From: Prevotella corporis DSM 18810 = JCM 8529 | GTDB taxonomy: Bacteria > Bacteroidota > Bacteroidia > Bacteroidales > Bacteroidaceae | Length of the DNA: 64,000 nucleotides | Assembly: GCF_000430525.1 (NCBI RefSeq) | Contig: NZ_KE387156.1 | Coordinates: 1-64,000 of the forward strand | Reading direction: 5' to 3' | Part shown: positions 52,163 through 60,010 of the stretch, piece by piece | Position numbering within the stretch: the stretch's first letter is position 1 | How the letters are laid out: every line of letters begins with the position of its first letter | Notes under the pieces: generated by a model | What the model was told of the DNA's origin: nothing | The model's database searches: none | The model's input: only the letters and a program-made list of their open reading frames with translations | Position numbers and translations under genes: made by a program

Positions 52163-53965
52163 ATGCAAGATATTCGTAACATCGCAGTAATTGCGCACGT
52201 CGATCATGGTAAAACAACGTTGGTCGATAAAATGATGCTCGCTGGTAAACTCTTCCGTGACGGACAAAATAACAGCGGCGAAGTTCTAGACTCCAATGAT
52301 TTGGAGCGCGAACGAGGGATAACGATTCTGAGTAAGAATGTAAGTATTAATTGGAAAGGAACAAAAATCAATATACTCGATACTCCTGGTCACTCAGACT
52401 TCGGCGGCGAGGTGGAGCGCGTACTCAATATGGCCGACGGTTGTCTGCTTTTGGTCGATGCTTTTGAGGGCCCGATGCCCCAGACCCGCTTTGTTCTTCA
52501 GAAGGCACTGCAGATAGGGTTGAAGCCTATTGTCGTTGTGAATAAGGTTGATAAGCCCAACTGCCGTCCGGAGGAAGTCTATGAGATGGTCTTTGATTTG
52601 ATGTGCGACCTGAATGCCACAGAGGATCAGCTCGATTTCCCTGTGGTTTACGGTTCGGCTAAGAATGGTTGGATGGGGACAACATGGAAGACTCCAACCG
52701 AGAATATCGACGTACTGCTTGACATCATCTTGGAAACGATTCCAGCTCCAAAGCAATTGGAAGGAACGCCACAGATGTTGATTACTTCGTTGGACTATTC
52801 AAGTTATACGGGTCGTATAGCTGTCGGCCGTGTACATCGCGGTACTCTGAAAGACGGTCAGAACATAACGATTTGTCATCGTGATGGAAGCAGGGAGCGT
52901 ACGAAAATCAAAGAACTACACACCTTTGAGGGAATGACCCACAAAAAGACACCAGCTGTCGGTTCGGGCGACATCTGTGCCGTCATCGGTCTGGAGCATT
53001 TCGAGATTGGTGATACCATTGCCGACTTTGAAACCCCAGAACCTTTACCGCCCATTGCCGTTGATGAGCCTACGATGAGTATGCTTTTCACCATCAACGA
53101 CTCACCTTTCTTCGGTCGTGAGGGCAAATACTGCACTTCACGTCACATCGGCGAGCGTCTGACGAAGGAGCTTGAGAAAAATCTGGCTCTGCGTGTCAGT
53201 CCAGTTGAGGGGTCGATGGATAAATGGATTGTCAGCGGGCGTGGCGTGTTACACCTGTCGGTGTTGGTCGAAACCATGCGTCGTGAGGGCTATGAACTTC
53301 AAGTTGGTCAGCCACAGGTTATTTACAAGGAAATCGACGGTCAGAAATGCGAGCCTATTGAGGAGTTGACAATCAATGTTCCCAACGATTTCTCCAGCAA
53401 GATGATCGACATGGTAACCCGTCGCAAGGGTGAATTGTTGGGGATGGATACAGAGGGCGACCGTGTGAACATCACGTTTGAGATACCATCGCGCGGCATC
53501 ATGGGACTGCGCACCAATGTTTTGACGGCCAGTCAGGGAGAAGCCATCATGGCCCACCGATTCAAGGACTACCAGCCATTCAAGGGCGAGATTGTGCGCC
53601 GCACCAATGGCTCAATGATAGCCATGGAGACCGGTACTGCCTACGCATACTCCATAGACAAATTGCAGGACCGTGGCAAGTTCTTCATCGATGCAGGTGA
53701 GGAAGTTTACGGTGGTCAGGTGGTCGGAGAGCACGTTCACGAGAAGGATTTGGTCATCAACGTGACCAAGGCCAAACAGCTCACCAATGTCCGAGCCTCA
53801 GGTTCTGACGAAAAAGCGCGTGTCATTCCCAAGACCGAGATGAGCCTTGAGGAATGCATCGAATACATAAAAGTGGATGAGTATATTGAGGTCACACCTG
53901 AAAACATCCGTATGCGCAAGATTACCCTTGACCATCTGGAGCGTAAACGTGAGAACAAGGAATAG
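52163..53965 (+). CDS. typA: Translational GTPase TypA/BipA
   Basis: TypA is an EF-G-like ribosomal GTPase needed for stress and cold growth and 50S assembly. The 600-residue protein shows G1 [10 protein letters not shown], the switch [13 protein letters not shown]3 [17 protein letters not shown]4 NKVDKP and G5 GSAKNGWMG. The beta-barrel domain II, domain III and the TypA-specific C-terminal domain with [20 protein letters not shown] follow. It is followed by an unusual terminator that overlaps the next gene start. Confidence 0.96.
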   Translation: MQDIRNIAVIAHVDHGKTTLVDKMMLAGKLFRDGQNNSGEVLDSNDLERERGITILSKNVSINWKGTKINILDTPGHSDFGGEVERVLNMADGCLLLVDAFEGPMPQTRFVLQKALQIGLKPIVVVNKVDKPNCRPEEVYEMVFDLMCDLNATEDQLDFPVVYGSAKNGWMGTTWKTPTENIDVLLDIILETIPAPKQLEGTPQMLITSLDYSSYTGRIAVGRVHRGTLKDGQNITICHRDGSRERTKIKELHTFEGMTHKKTPAVGSGDICAVIGLEHFEIGDTIADFETPEPLPPIAVDEPTMSMLFTINDSPFFGREGKYCTSRHIGERLTKELEKNLALRVSPVEGSMDKWIVSGRGVLHLSVLVETMRREGYELQVGQPQVIYKEIDGQKCEPIEELTINVPNDFSSKMIDMVTRRKGELLGMDTEGDRVNITFEIPSRGIMGLRTNVLTASQGEAIMAHRFKDYQPFKGEIVRRTNGSMIAMETGTAYAYSIDKLQDRGKFFIDAGEEVYGGQVVGEHVHEKDLVINVTKAKQLTNVRASGSDEKARVIPKTEMSLEECIEYIKVDEYIEVTPENIRMRKITLDHLERKRENKE

Positions 53966-54022
53966 TCCCTGTCGTTTTTGCAAGATAAAAGCAGATTGAA
54001 CGGACAATAAACAAATAAATAG

Positions 54023-54068
54023 GACGTTTTATAAGAAAATAAAAAATCTTATGAAACGTCTTTTTTTT
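54023..54068 (+). terminator. Intrinsic terminator containing the next gene's start codon
   Basis: GACGTTTTATAAGA (54023-54036) pairs with TCTTATGAAACGTC (54047-54060) over 14 bp with one T-G, and eight Ts follow (54061-54068). The right arm contains the ATG (54051-54053) of the barrel gene. It probably ends typA transcription but also buries the next start codon. Confidence 0.8.
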
Positions 54069-54752
54069 ATTCTCATTTGCTCCGTTTTCGGAATTATGGC
54101 GCAGGCACAACCACAGTCTGGCACATGGTCAATTATTCCGCATGTTGGAGTAAGTCTTTCTAAACTGCCCGGTGATTATATCTTATTAAATAAGGCCTCA
54201 CAGGAAAACGGTGTAAAATCCACATTCGGTTCGGGGTTCACTGGTGGCGTAGAAGTAATGTATCAGAACTCCGACCAATTGGCTTTGTCAGCAGCACTTA
54301 ATTATACCCAAGCCGGTTGTGCATACAAGGATGGCGATATGGGTGACGATGGCAAGACCGGAACTATTTTCCACGATGCAAAATACCGCCTTAATTACCT
54401 TGATTTGCCTCTAATGGCCCACTATTATGTGGCTAAAGGAGTTGCGCTGAAGGCAGGCTTGCAACTTTCTTACTTTCTCAATGGCGATTTTGGCTATGAA
54501 GAACAGGATTACACCATTGAGAAAGATGGCTCCAGAAAGTATGGCGAAAACAAGGTTATGGAGGGCAAACTTTACAAGGACGCTTTCAACCAATTGTTAT
54601 TTTCCATACCAATCGGGGTGAGCTACGAATATGAGAACATTGTTTTGGACGCCCGTTACAATGTCGGACTCAGCAAAATTCACAGCCGCGTACTGTCGAG
54701 TGATAAAATGCAGGTAATCACTTTGATGGTAGGCTATAAGTTCGATATTTGA
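54051..54752 (+). CDS. Outer-membrane beta-barrel protein
   Basis: This 233-residue protein has a signal peptide (MKRLFFILICSVFGIMAQA) and alternating strands ending in an aromatic-hydrophobic pattern (VITLMVGYKFDI). LNYLDLPLMAHYYV is typical of the PorT-like/OMP_b-brl_2 family. An eight-stranded barrel is likely; function is unknown. The ATG lies in the right arm of a terminator hairpin, so its translation may depend on RNA folding or a start inside the hairpin region. It is 85 nt after typA. Confidence 0.83.
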   Translation: MKRLFFILICSVFGIMAQAQPQSGTWSIIPHVGVSLSKLPGDYILLNKASQENGVKSTFGSGFTGGVEVMYQNSDQLALSAALNYTQAGCAYKDGDMGDDGKTGTIFHDAKYRLNYLDLPLMAHYYVAKGVALKAGLQLSYFLNGDFGYEEQDYTIEKDGSRKYGENKVMEGKLYKDAFNQLLFSIPIGVSYEYENIVLDARYNVGLSKIHSRVLSSDKMQVITLMVGYKFDI

Positions 54753-54947
54753 GACTGCGAAGCCAGGAACGAGAAAATCGTGAACGTGGGATAGCTGTCA
54801 CCGTTCTTCCGTAAGAAAATATTTCACTTGTCAGACGTCAATCAGTCTATTTCCATCCGCACAGATGTCCTGCTCGAAGGAATGACTGGTTGCGTTTTTT
54901 TCCACGCACTATCTGTCTTTTGCCGCATGTGTCGAAGCTCCTGATTA

Positions 54948-55030
54948 CGGCAGCTTAGCGACGGCAATCCAAAAGGTGAGCTTTTACTCGACGATAGGTC
55001 ACCTTTTGCGTTGCGATAGCTGACCTTTTG
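54948..55030. repeat. 22-nt phased palindromic array G (4 units)
   Basis: Cores CTTAG (54954), GTGAG (54976), GTCAC (54998) and CTGAC (55020) fit the strict core and the 22-nt phase exactly. Arms include CAAAAG/CTTTTA and CGATAG/CTTTTG (twice). The array lies in the 520-bp convergent gap between the barrel gene and luxS, which also holds the luxS terminator and a 13-nt direct repeat (55179-55191 and 55195-55207). Confidence 0.85.
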
Positions 55031-55132
55031 TTTTGTGCCAGTTTTTGAGGCTAACCCTCAGTCGGTATGGAACGAGCTCTCAGTGGTGCCTTTCGCCGAT
55101 TCGTTGCTCTGTTCGATGGTGTAGAAACCTTC

Positions 55133-55176
55133 AAAAAAATGATGCAGAATTGCCTCTGTACAGACAATTCCGCATC
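55133..55176 (-). terminator. Terminator of mtn-luxS
   Basis: On the minus strand GATGCGGAATTG pairs with CAATTCTGCATC (12 bp, one mismatch); the loop includes the self-complementary TCTGTACAGA. ATTTTTTTG follows, giving a clear intrinsic terminator about 97 nt after the luxS stop. Confidence 0.8.
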
Positions 55177-55272
55177 TTGATTCTCATAGAGAAGGATTCT
55201 CATAGAGCAGTCTTAATGAATTGAAATGCTTTTCTTTACTGATATTTCTGGACTGAATAGCCCTCCGAATCG

Positions 55273-55755
55273 CTATTGAGCCGGATACTCAAGATTGGCA
55301 TTGGTGATGTTGTTCAACACCTCATCAACGTATTTGCGTGACTCCCACTTAGCCATTGGCAAGTCGTGGAGCAGGTAGTTTCCGCAATCCTTTGGCGCAG
55401 CACCTGGTATTTCGTCCTCGAAATTGGCTACAAACTCGAAAGTCCTACGCATCAAGTCAACGATGTCCGACGATTTGAAGTCGCCGCGGAGAATAAGATA
55501 GTTGCCTGTCAGACAGCCCATTGGCCCCCAGTAGATGATGCGGTCTTTCCATTCGTCGTCGTTTCGCAGGTAGGTGGCTGCCAAATGCTCTATTGCATGA
55601 ATGGCTCCGACGTGCAATGCTGGCTCTCTGTTTGGCTCTTTCATGCGGATATCAAAAGTGGTGATGACCTCGTTGCCCACATGGTCTTTTCTGCTGACGT
55701 AGATTCCGCGGAGCAGTTTGTTGTGGTCGATAGTGAAAGAAGGGATTTTATCCAT
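55273..55755 (-). CDS. luxS: S-ribosylhomocysteine lyase (AI-2 synthesis)
   Basis: LuxS cleaves S-ribosylhomocysteine to homocysteine and DPD, the precursor of autoinducer-2. The 160-residue protein has the metal motif HAIEH, the catalytic Cys in GPMGCLTG and the metal Cys in DCGNYLLH. It lies 10 nt after mtn, which makes its substrate, so the pair forms the two-step SAH recycling route. Confidence 0.96.
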   Translation of the reverse strand: MDKIPSFTIDHNKLLRGIYVSRKDHVGNEVITTFDIRMKEPNREPALHVGAIHAIEHLAATYLRNDDEWKDRIIYWGPMGCLTGNYLILRGDFKSSDIVDLMRRTFEFVANFEDEIPGAAPKDCGNYLLHDLPMAKWESRKYVDEVLNNITNANLEYPAQ

Positions 55756-55765
55756 GACTGTTCTT

Positions 55766-56464
55766 TTAAAGTGTTTTCAAAAAATGCCTCGTAACCTCAA
55801 AACTTCCCTCGGCAACACGATTCCAGAAATTGTAATACATGCTCGCATCGGTGTCTTTCAGGGGAATGTCGCTGATGATACGGAACGAGATGAATGGCAC
55901 TTGATAGACATGACACACCTGTGCTATTGAACAACTCTCCATATCCACGGCGGTCGCTTCTGGGAAATCATCGAGAATGCTCTGCATCTTCGCCTTGTTG
56001 TCAACGAAGTAATCGCCGCTGACAGTAAGCCCCGTCTTGATTCTCATCTTCCCCTCGACAGTCCCCTCGTTGAGCGAGAGGGCCTTTTCGATGAGCTTTT
56101 CCGGAGCTTTGTAGCGTGTCGGCATCCCGATGATTTGTCCTTTCTCAGCATTGCTTCCGCAATGTACGTCATGATAGATGCACTCTCTGGCCACAACGAC
56201 GTCCATCATGTTGAGCGTTGTGTCTGCACCGCCAGCACATCCACTCGATATGACGAGGTCAGGGTGATAGTTGTTGACCATCTCCACAGCGCCGATGGCA
56301 GAGTTAACCTTACCGATGCCACACTTTTGCAAAACGATCTCCTTGTCGCCGACCTCGCCAAGAACGAAGTCCTTGAAGTTCCGACGTTCGGTTACTGGAT
56401 TGTCAAGAATAGACTTGAGTTGTGTGAACTCCTTGTCCATTGCTACAATGATTCCTATTTTCAT
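55766..56464 (-). CDS. mtn: 5'-methylthioadenosine/S-adenosylhomocysteine nucleosidase
   Basis: Mtn (Pfs) removes adenine from SAH and MTA. The 232-residue protein starts with MKIGIIVAMDKEF, the correct family N-terminus, and shows GCAGGADTTLNMMDVVV, SGDYFVDN and AVDMESCSIAQVCH with the active-site Glu and Asp region. The -7 box lies only 4 nt before the ATG, so the mRNA is probably leaderless. It is co-transcribed with luxS. Confidence 0.95.
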   Translation of the reverse strand: MKIGIIVAMDKEFTQLKSILDNPVTERRNFKDFVLGEVGDKEIVLQKCGIGKVNSAIGAVEMVNNYHPDLVISSGCAGGADTTLNMMDVVVARECIYHDVHCGSNAEKGQIIGMPTRYKAPEKLIEKALSLNEGTVEGKMRIKTGLTVSGDYFVDNKAKMQSILDDFPEATAVDMESCSIAQVCHVYQVPFISFRIISDIPLKDTDASMYYNFWNRVAEGSFEVTRHFLKTL

Positions 56465-56468
56465 ACCG

Positions 56469-56476
56469 CAAAGATA
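56469..56476 (-). promoter_or_regulatory. -7 element of mtn-luxS at the start codon
   Basis: On the minus strand TATCTTTG (56476-56469) ends 4 nt before the mtn ATG at 56464, so the predicted start coincides with the ATG. Confidence 0.6.
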
Positions 56477-56495
56477 CGAAAAAGTTGGTAGTAAG

Positions 56496-56525
56496 TTGTA
56501 AAGTTGCGAGTTTTTTGTAACTTTG
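56496..56525 (+). promoter_or_regulatory. Promoter of the YfhO gene
   Basis: TTG at 56496-56498 and TAACTTTG at 56518-56525 are 19 nt apart. The predicted leader of about 28 nt supports the ATG at 56558 over a TTG at 56504. Confidence 0.7.
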
Positions 56526-56557
56526 CAAGCGTATCAAAGAAACTTAAATTTAGAAAT

Positions 56558-59068
56558 ATGCAAACATTGAAGAAATACTTGCCCGATGTGGTGGTGGTTC
56601 TGCTATTCGTAGTAATCTCTTTTGCTTACTTCTTCGTGCCTGTCTCACAGGGACAAATCCTCTTTCGTCACGATTCCGAGGCCGCCGTAGGGCTGGGACA
56701 GGAGCAAAAGGAGTTTAAAGACCGTACGGGTGAGACCACTCGTTGGACAAATGCCGTATTCAGCGGTATGCCAACTTACCAGATGTCGCCATCTTACGGC
56801 TCGACAAACGGCCTGTCGGAAGTGATGTCGGCTTATCATCTGTGGCTACCCGATTACGTCTGGTATTTGTTTGCCTATCTTCTTGGATTCTATATCTTGC
56901 TGCGGGCCTTCGATTTCAGGCAGTCTTTGGCGGCATTGGGAAGTATCATTTGGGCTTTCTCGTCCTATTTCCTGATAATTATAGCGGCTGGTCACTTCTG
57001 GAAAGTGATGGCTCTGGCCTACCTTCCGCCAATGATAGGGGGCATTGTGCTGGCCTACAGAGGCAAATACCTTTGGGGATTCATTGTGACGGCTATTTTT
57101 GCAGCCTTCGAGGTGAAGGCCAACCATGCGCAAATGACCTATTACTATCTGTTCATTATTCTGTTCATGATAGTGGCTTATCTGGTTCAGGCCATACGCA
57201 ACAAGCAAATAGCCCATTTTCTCAAGGCATCGGGTGTCTTGGCGATGGCGGCAGGCATTGGCATTGCCATCAACATCTCCAACCTTTATCACACGTGGCA
57301 GTATCAAAAGGAGAGCATGCGTGGAAAGAGTGAGCTTGTTAAGAAGGACAATGCCAACCAAACCAATTCGGGATTGGACCGCGATTATATTACTCAATGG
57401 AGCTATGGCGTCGATGAAACGCTCACCTTGCTCGTGCCGAACGCTAAGGGAGGGGCAAGCATTCCTTTAAGTCAGAACGAGACTGCCATGAGCAAAGCCA
57501 ATGGCGATGTTCTGTCGATGATTCCACAACTCTATGACGCCATGCCTCAGTATTTCGGAACCCAGCCAGGCACGAGTGGTCCGGTTTATGTGGGGGCTTT
57601 TGTTTTGTTCCTGTTCGTACTGGGTCTCTTCATTGTCAGGACGCCCCTGAAGTGGGCATTGCTGGGGGCAACTGTCCTTTCCGTCCTTTTGTCATGGGGG
57701 CATAACTTCATGGGATTCACCAATTTCTTCCTCGACTATGTTCCGATGTATGCCAAGTTCCGCACCGTTGCAAGTATCTTGGTCATCGCCGAGTTCACTA
57801 TTCCGCTGTTGGCGGCTCTCACTCTGAAACAAATCATTGACGAATCACCGTGCCTTGCGAAGAACATGAAATATGTTTACGTCAGCTTCGGCCTGACGGC
57901 TGGAGTGGCTTTGATAATGGCACTCCTACCAAGTATGATGGGGCCCTTTGTCAGCAGTCAGGAACAACAAATGGTGGAAGGCATCCAAGGCATGACACCC
58001 GACGTTCAAAGTATGATATTGTCGAGCATTGCAACCATGCGCTCAGCCATGGTGAGTGCCGATGCGTGGCGTTCAGTCATCATCATTGTCATTGGCGTGG
58101 CTATGCTTCTGCTCTTCAAGGTGCGAAAACTGAAACCTGTCTATCTCATAGCGGGTTTGGCTTTGCTCTGCCTCGTCGATTTATGGCAGGTGGACAAGCG
58201 GTATTTGAACGACGGAATGTTCGTCGAAAAGAGTGAACGTGATGCCCCCAAACAACCGACGGATGTCGATAAAATAATACTGAAAGACAAGAGCCTTTCC
58301 TATCGCGTGCTGAACTTTGCCTCTGGAGCTTTCAACGAGAACAATACGTCTTATTTCCACAAGAGCATTGGAGGCTATCATCCAGCCAAATTGCGCCGCT
58401 ATCAGGAAATAATCGACAAGTATATAGTCCCTGAAATGCAGTCAACCATGCAAGAGTTGGCAGTAAATAGCGGAGACATGGCAGCCGTGGATGGCAACAA
58501 AACCTTCCCGATATTGAACATGCTCAACGCAAAATATTTCATTCTGCCTTTGCAGGACGGAGCTACGATGCAAATTAAGAATCCCTACGCACAGGGCAAC
58601 GGGTGGTTTGTCAGAAAGATTGACTATGTTGCCGATGCCAATGCCGAGTATGCCAAACTTGGAACGATTGATGTCCGACATGAGGCGGTGGCCGACAAGA
58701 AGTTCGAGTCTGTGCTGGGAGAGGCGCAAGCTGACGATTCGACAGCAAGCGTTAAACTGGTGAAATACGAGCCCAATAATTTGGAATACACTGTGACGTC
58801 AAACAAGGGTGGAGTAGTGACATTTTCAGAGATATACTACCCTGGTTGGACTGCCACTGTTGATGGTCAGTCTGTTGAGCTGGGACGTGTCAACTACATT
58901 CTCCGCGCCCTGAAAGTCAAACCTGGCAAGCATCAGGTTGTGCTCGACTTCCATCCGTCAAGCATCAAAACTACAGAAACGGTAGCCTATATAGCTATTG
59001 CCCTTTTACTACTTGCCATTGGAATTCTTGTATTTCTTGAGTGTAAGAAACGGAAAATAGGTAAATAA
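56558..59068 (+). CDS. YfhO-family large membrane protein
   Basis: This 836-residue protein has about 12-14 spans in the first 560 residues and a single span at the C-terminus, with a soluble domain of about 250 residues between (SYRVLNFASGAFNENNTSYF, FSEIYYPGWTATVDG). The pattern matches YfhO proteins, which are GT-C-like and in firmicutes take part in lipoteichoic acid glycosylation. In Bacteroidota a role in surface glycan or lipid glycosylation is inferred only. It is divergent from mtn and ends in a strong terminator. Confidence 0.85.
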   Translation: MQTLKKYLPDVVVVLLFVVISFAYFFVPVSQGQILFRHDSEAAVGLGQEQKEFKDRTGETTRWTNAVFSGMPTYQMSPSYGSTNGLSEVMSAYHLWLPDYVWYLFAYLLGFYILLRAFDFRQSLAALGSIIWAFSSYFLIIIAAGHFWKVMALAYLPPMIGGIVLAYRGKYLWGFIVTAIFAAFEVKANHAQMTYYYLFIILFMIVAYLVQAIRNKQIAHFLKASGVLAMAAGIGIAINISNLYHTWQYQKESMRGKSELVKKDNANQTNSGLDRDYITQWSYGVDETLTLLVPNAKGGASIPLSQNETAMSKANGDVLSMIPQLYDAMPQYFGTQPGTSGPVYVGAFVLFLFVLGLFIVRTPLKWALLGATVLSVLLSWGHNFMGFTNFFLDYVPMYAKFRTVASILVIAEFTIPLLAALTLKQIIDESPCLAKNMKYVYVSFGLTAGVALIMALLPSMMGPFVSSQEQQMVEGIQGMTPDVQSMILSSIATMRSAMVSADAWRSVIIIVIGVAMLLLFKVRKLKPVYLIAGLALLCLVDLWQVDKRYLNDGMFVEKSERDAPKQPTDVDKIILKDKSLSYRVLNFASGAFNENNTSYFHKSIGGYHPAKLRRYQEIIDKYIVPEMQSTMQELAVNSGDMAAVDGNKTFPILNMLNAKYFILPLQDGATMQIKNPYAQGNGWFVRKIDYVADANAEYAKLGTIDVRHEAVADKKFESVLGEAQADDSTASVKLVKYEPNNLEYTVTSNKGGVVTFSEIYYPGWTATVDGQSVELGRVNYILRALKVKPGKHQVVLDFHPSSIKTTETVAYIAIALLLLAIGILVFLECKKRKIGK

Positions 59069-59090
59069 AATAAATTATTAAGAAGTGGAT

Positions 59091-59125
59091 AAGTGGAGAA
59101 TAATATAGTTAGTTATTCTCCACTT
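59091..59125. terminator. Terminator between the YfhO gene and the nitroreductase gene
   Basis: AAGTGGAGAATAA (59091-59103) pairs perfectly with TTATTCTCCACTT (59113-59125), a 13-bp stem with 9-nt loop. It lies between convergent genes and has only a short T-rich tail, so it may serve both. Confidence 0.8.
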
Positions 59126-59178
59126 GCTTTAATCCGATAATTTGATGAAAAACTTCTACAGTTTTCTTTTTTGCAAAC

Positions 59179-59919
59179 TTAATCTAAGAAACCCTGTTGC
59201 TTTAGTGCGTCTATAAGATTAGCAGACATTATTTCATTGTCATTTTTTTTATAGCGTATGTCTGTTACTACCTGTGCTAAAGTCTCTTTATGATTCAACT
59301 CTACAAAATGTTTATTTTCTTCTATTGATTCTTTGTGTGTATAGAATGTATTAATAAGGTGTGGGGTATAGTCATTGTAGGTTTCATTGTGAAGAATGCT
59401 TTCGATTGGAAGTCGGTCGGTCTGTTTTGGGTTTTCGTCAGGCCAACCTATCGTTAATGTGGCAATGGGCATTACCAGTCTGGGCAATTGTAGTGTATCG
59501 ATGATGGCTTTAGGATTGTAGATTGTCGTCCCCAAGAAACAAGTGCCGATACCTTCCTCCTCGGCGAGGTTGGTGAAGGTTTGACAGTAGAGTAATGCGT
59601 CAGTAGCTGCATTCATGAATGAAAGGAAATTGTCGTAACCAGGAGTAGCCTTCCGCTCTTTCGCCCAAAGAGTGGTACGTCTGAAGTCGGCGCAGAAGGT
59701 GAGGACCACTGGCGCATCTTCTACCATGGGCTGATTGAAATGTGAGGGCGCCAGCTTCTTCTTCATTTCGTCTTTTCTTGTTATAACCACAGAGTAAAGT
59801 TGAAGATTCCCCATGGTGGGCGTCCTTTCGGCTTCACTCAATAATCTCTTTAAGGTCTCATCAGAAAGTTCTTGTTTTGAGTACTTTCTTATACTCTTTC
59901 TTGTACTGATAGTTTTCAT
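59179..59919 (-). CDS. Nitroreductase-family flavoprotein
   Basis: This 246-residue protein belongs to the FMN-dependent nitroreductase superfamily (NfsA/oxygen-insensitive type). STRKSIRKY near the N-terminus gives FMN phosphate contacts, then RTPTMGNLQLYSVVI, FLGTTIYNP and PIATLTIGWPDENPKQTDRLP. It should use NAD(P)H to reduce nitro compounds, quinones or similar; the physiological substrate is unknown. It is monocistronic and divergent from nrdJ. Confidence 0.88.
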   Translation of the reverse strand: MKTISTRKSIRKYSKQELSDETLKRLLSEAERTPTMGNLQLYSVVITRKDEMKKKLAPSHFNQPMVEDAPVVLTFCADFRRTTLWAKERKATPGYDNFLSFMNAATDALLYCQTFTNLAEEEGIGTCFLGTTIYNPKAIIDTLQLPRLVMPIATLTIGWPDENPKQTDRLPIESILHNETYNDYTPHLINTFYTHKESIEENKHFVELNHKETLAQVVTDIRYKKNDNEIMSANLIDALKQQGFLD

Positions 59920-60010
59920 AATTGAAATTTTTACGCTACAAAATTATAAAAAAGTTTTCATTTTTGGAAAACAATTTGTATCTTCGCACTTGAAAATTTG
60001 CTAATTGAAC

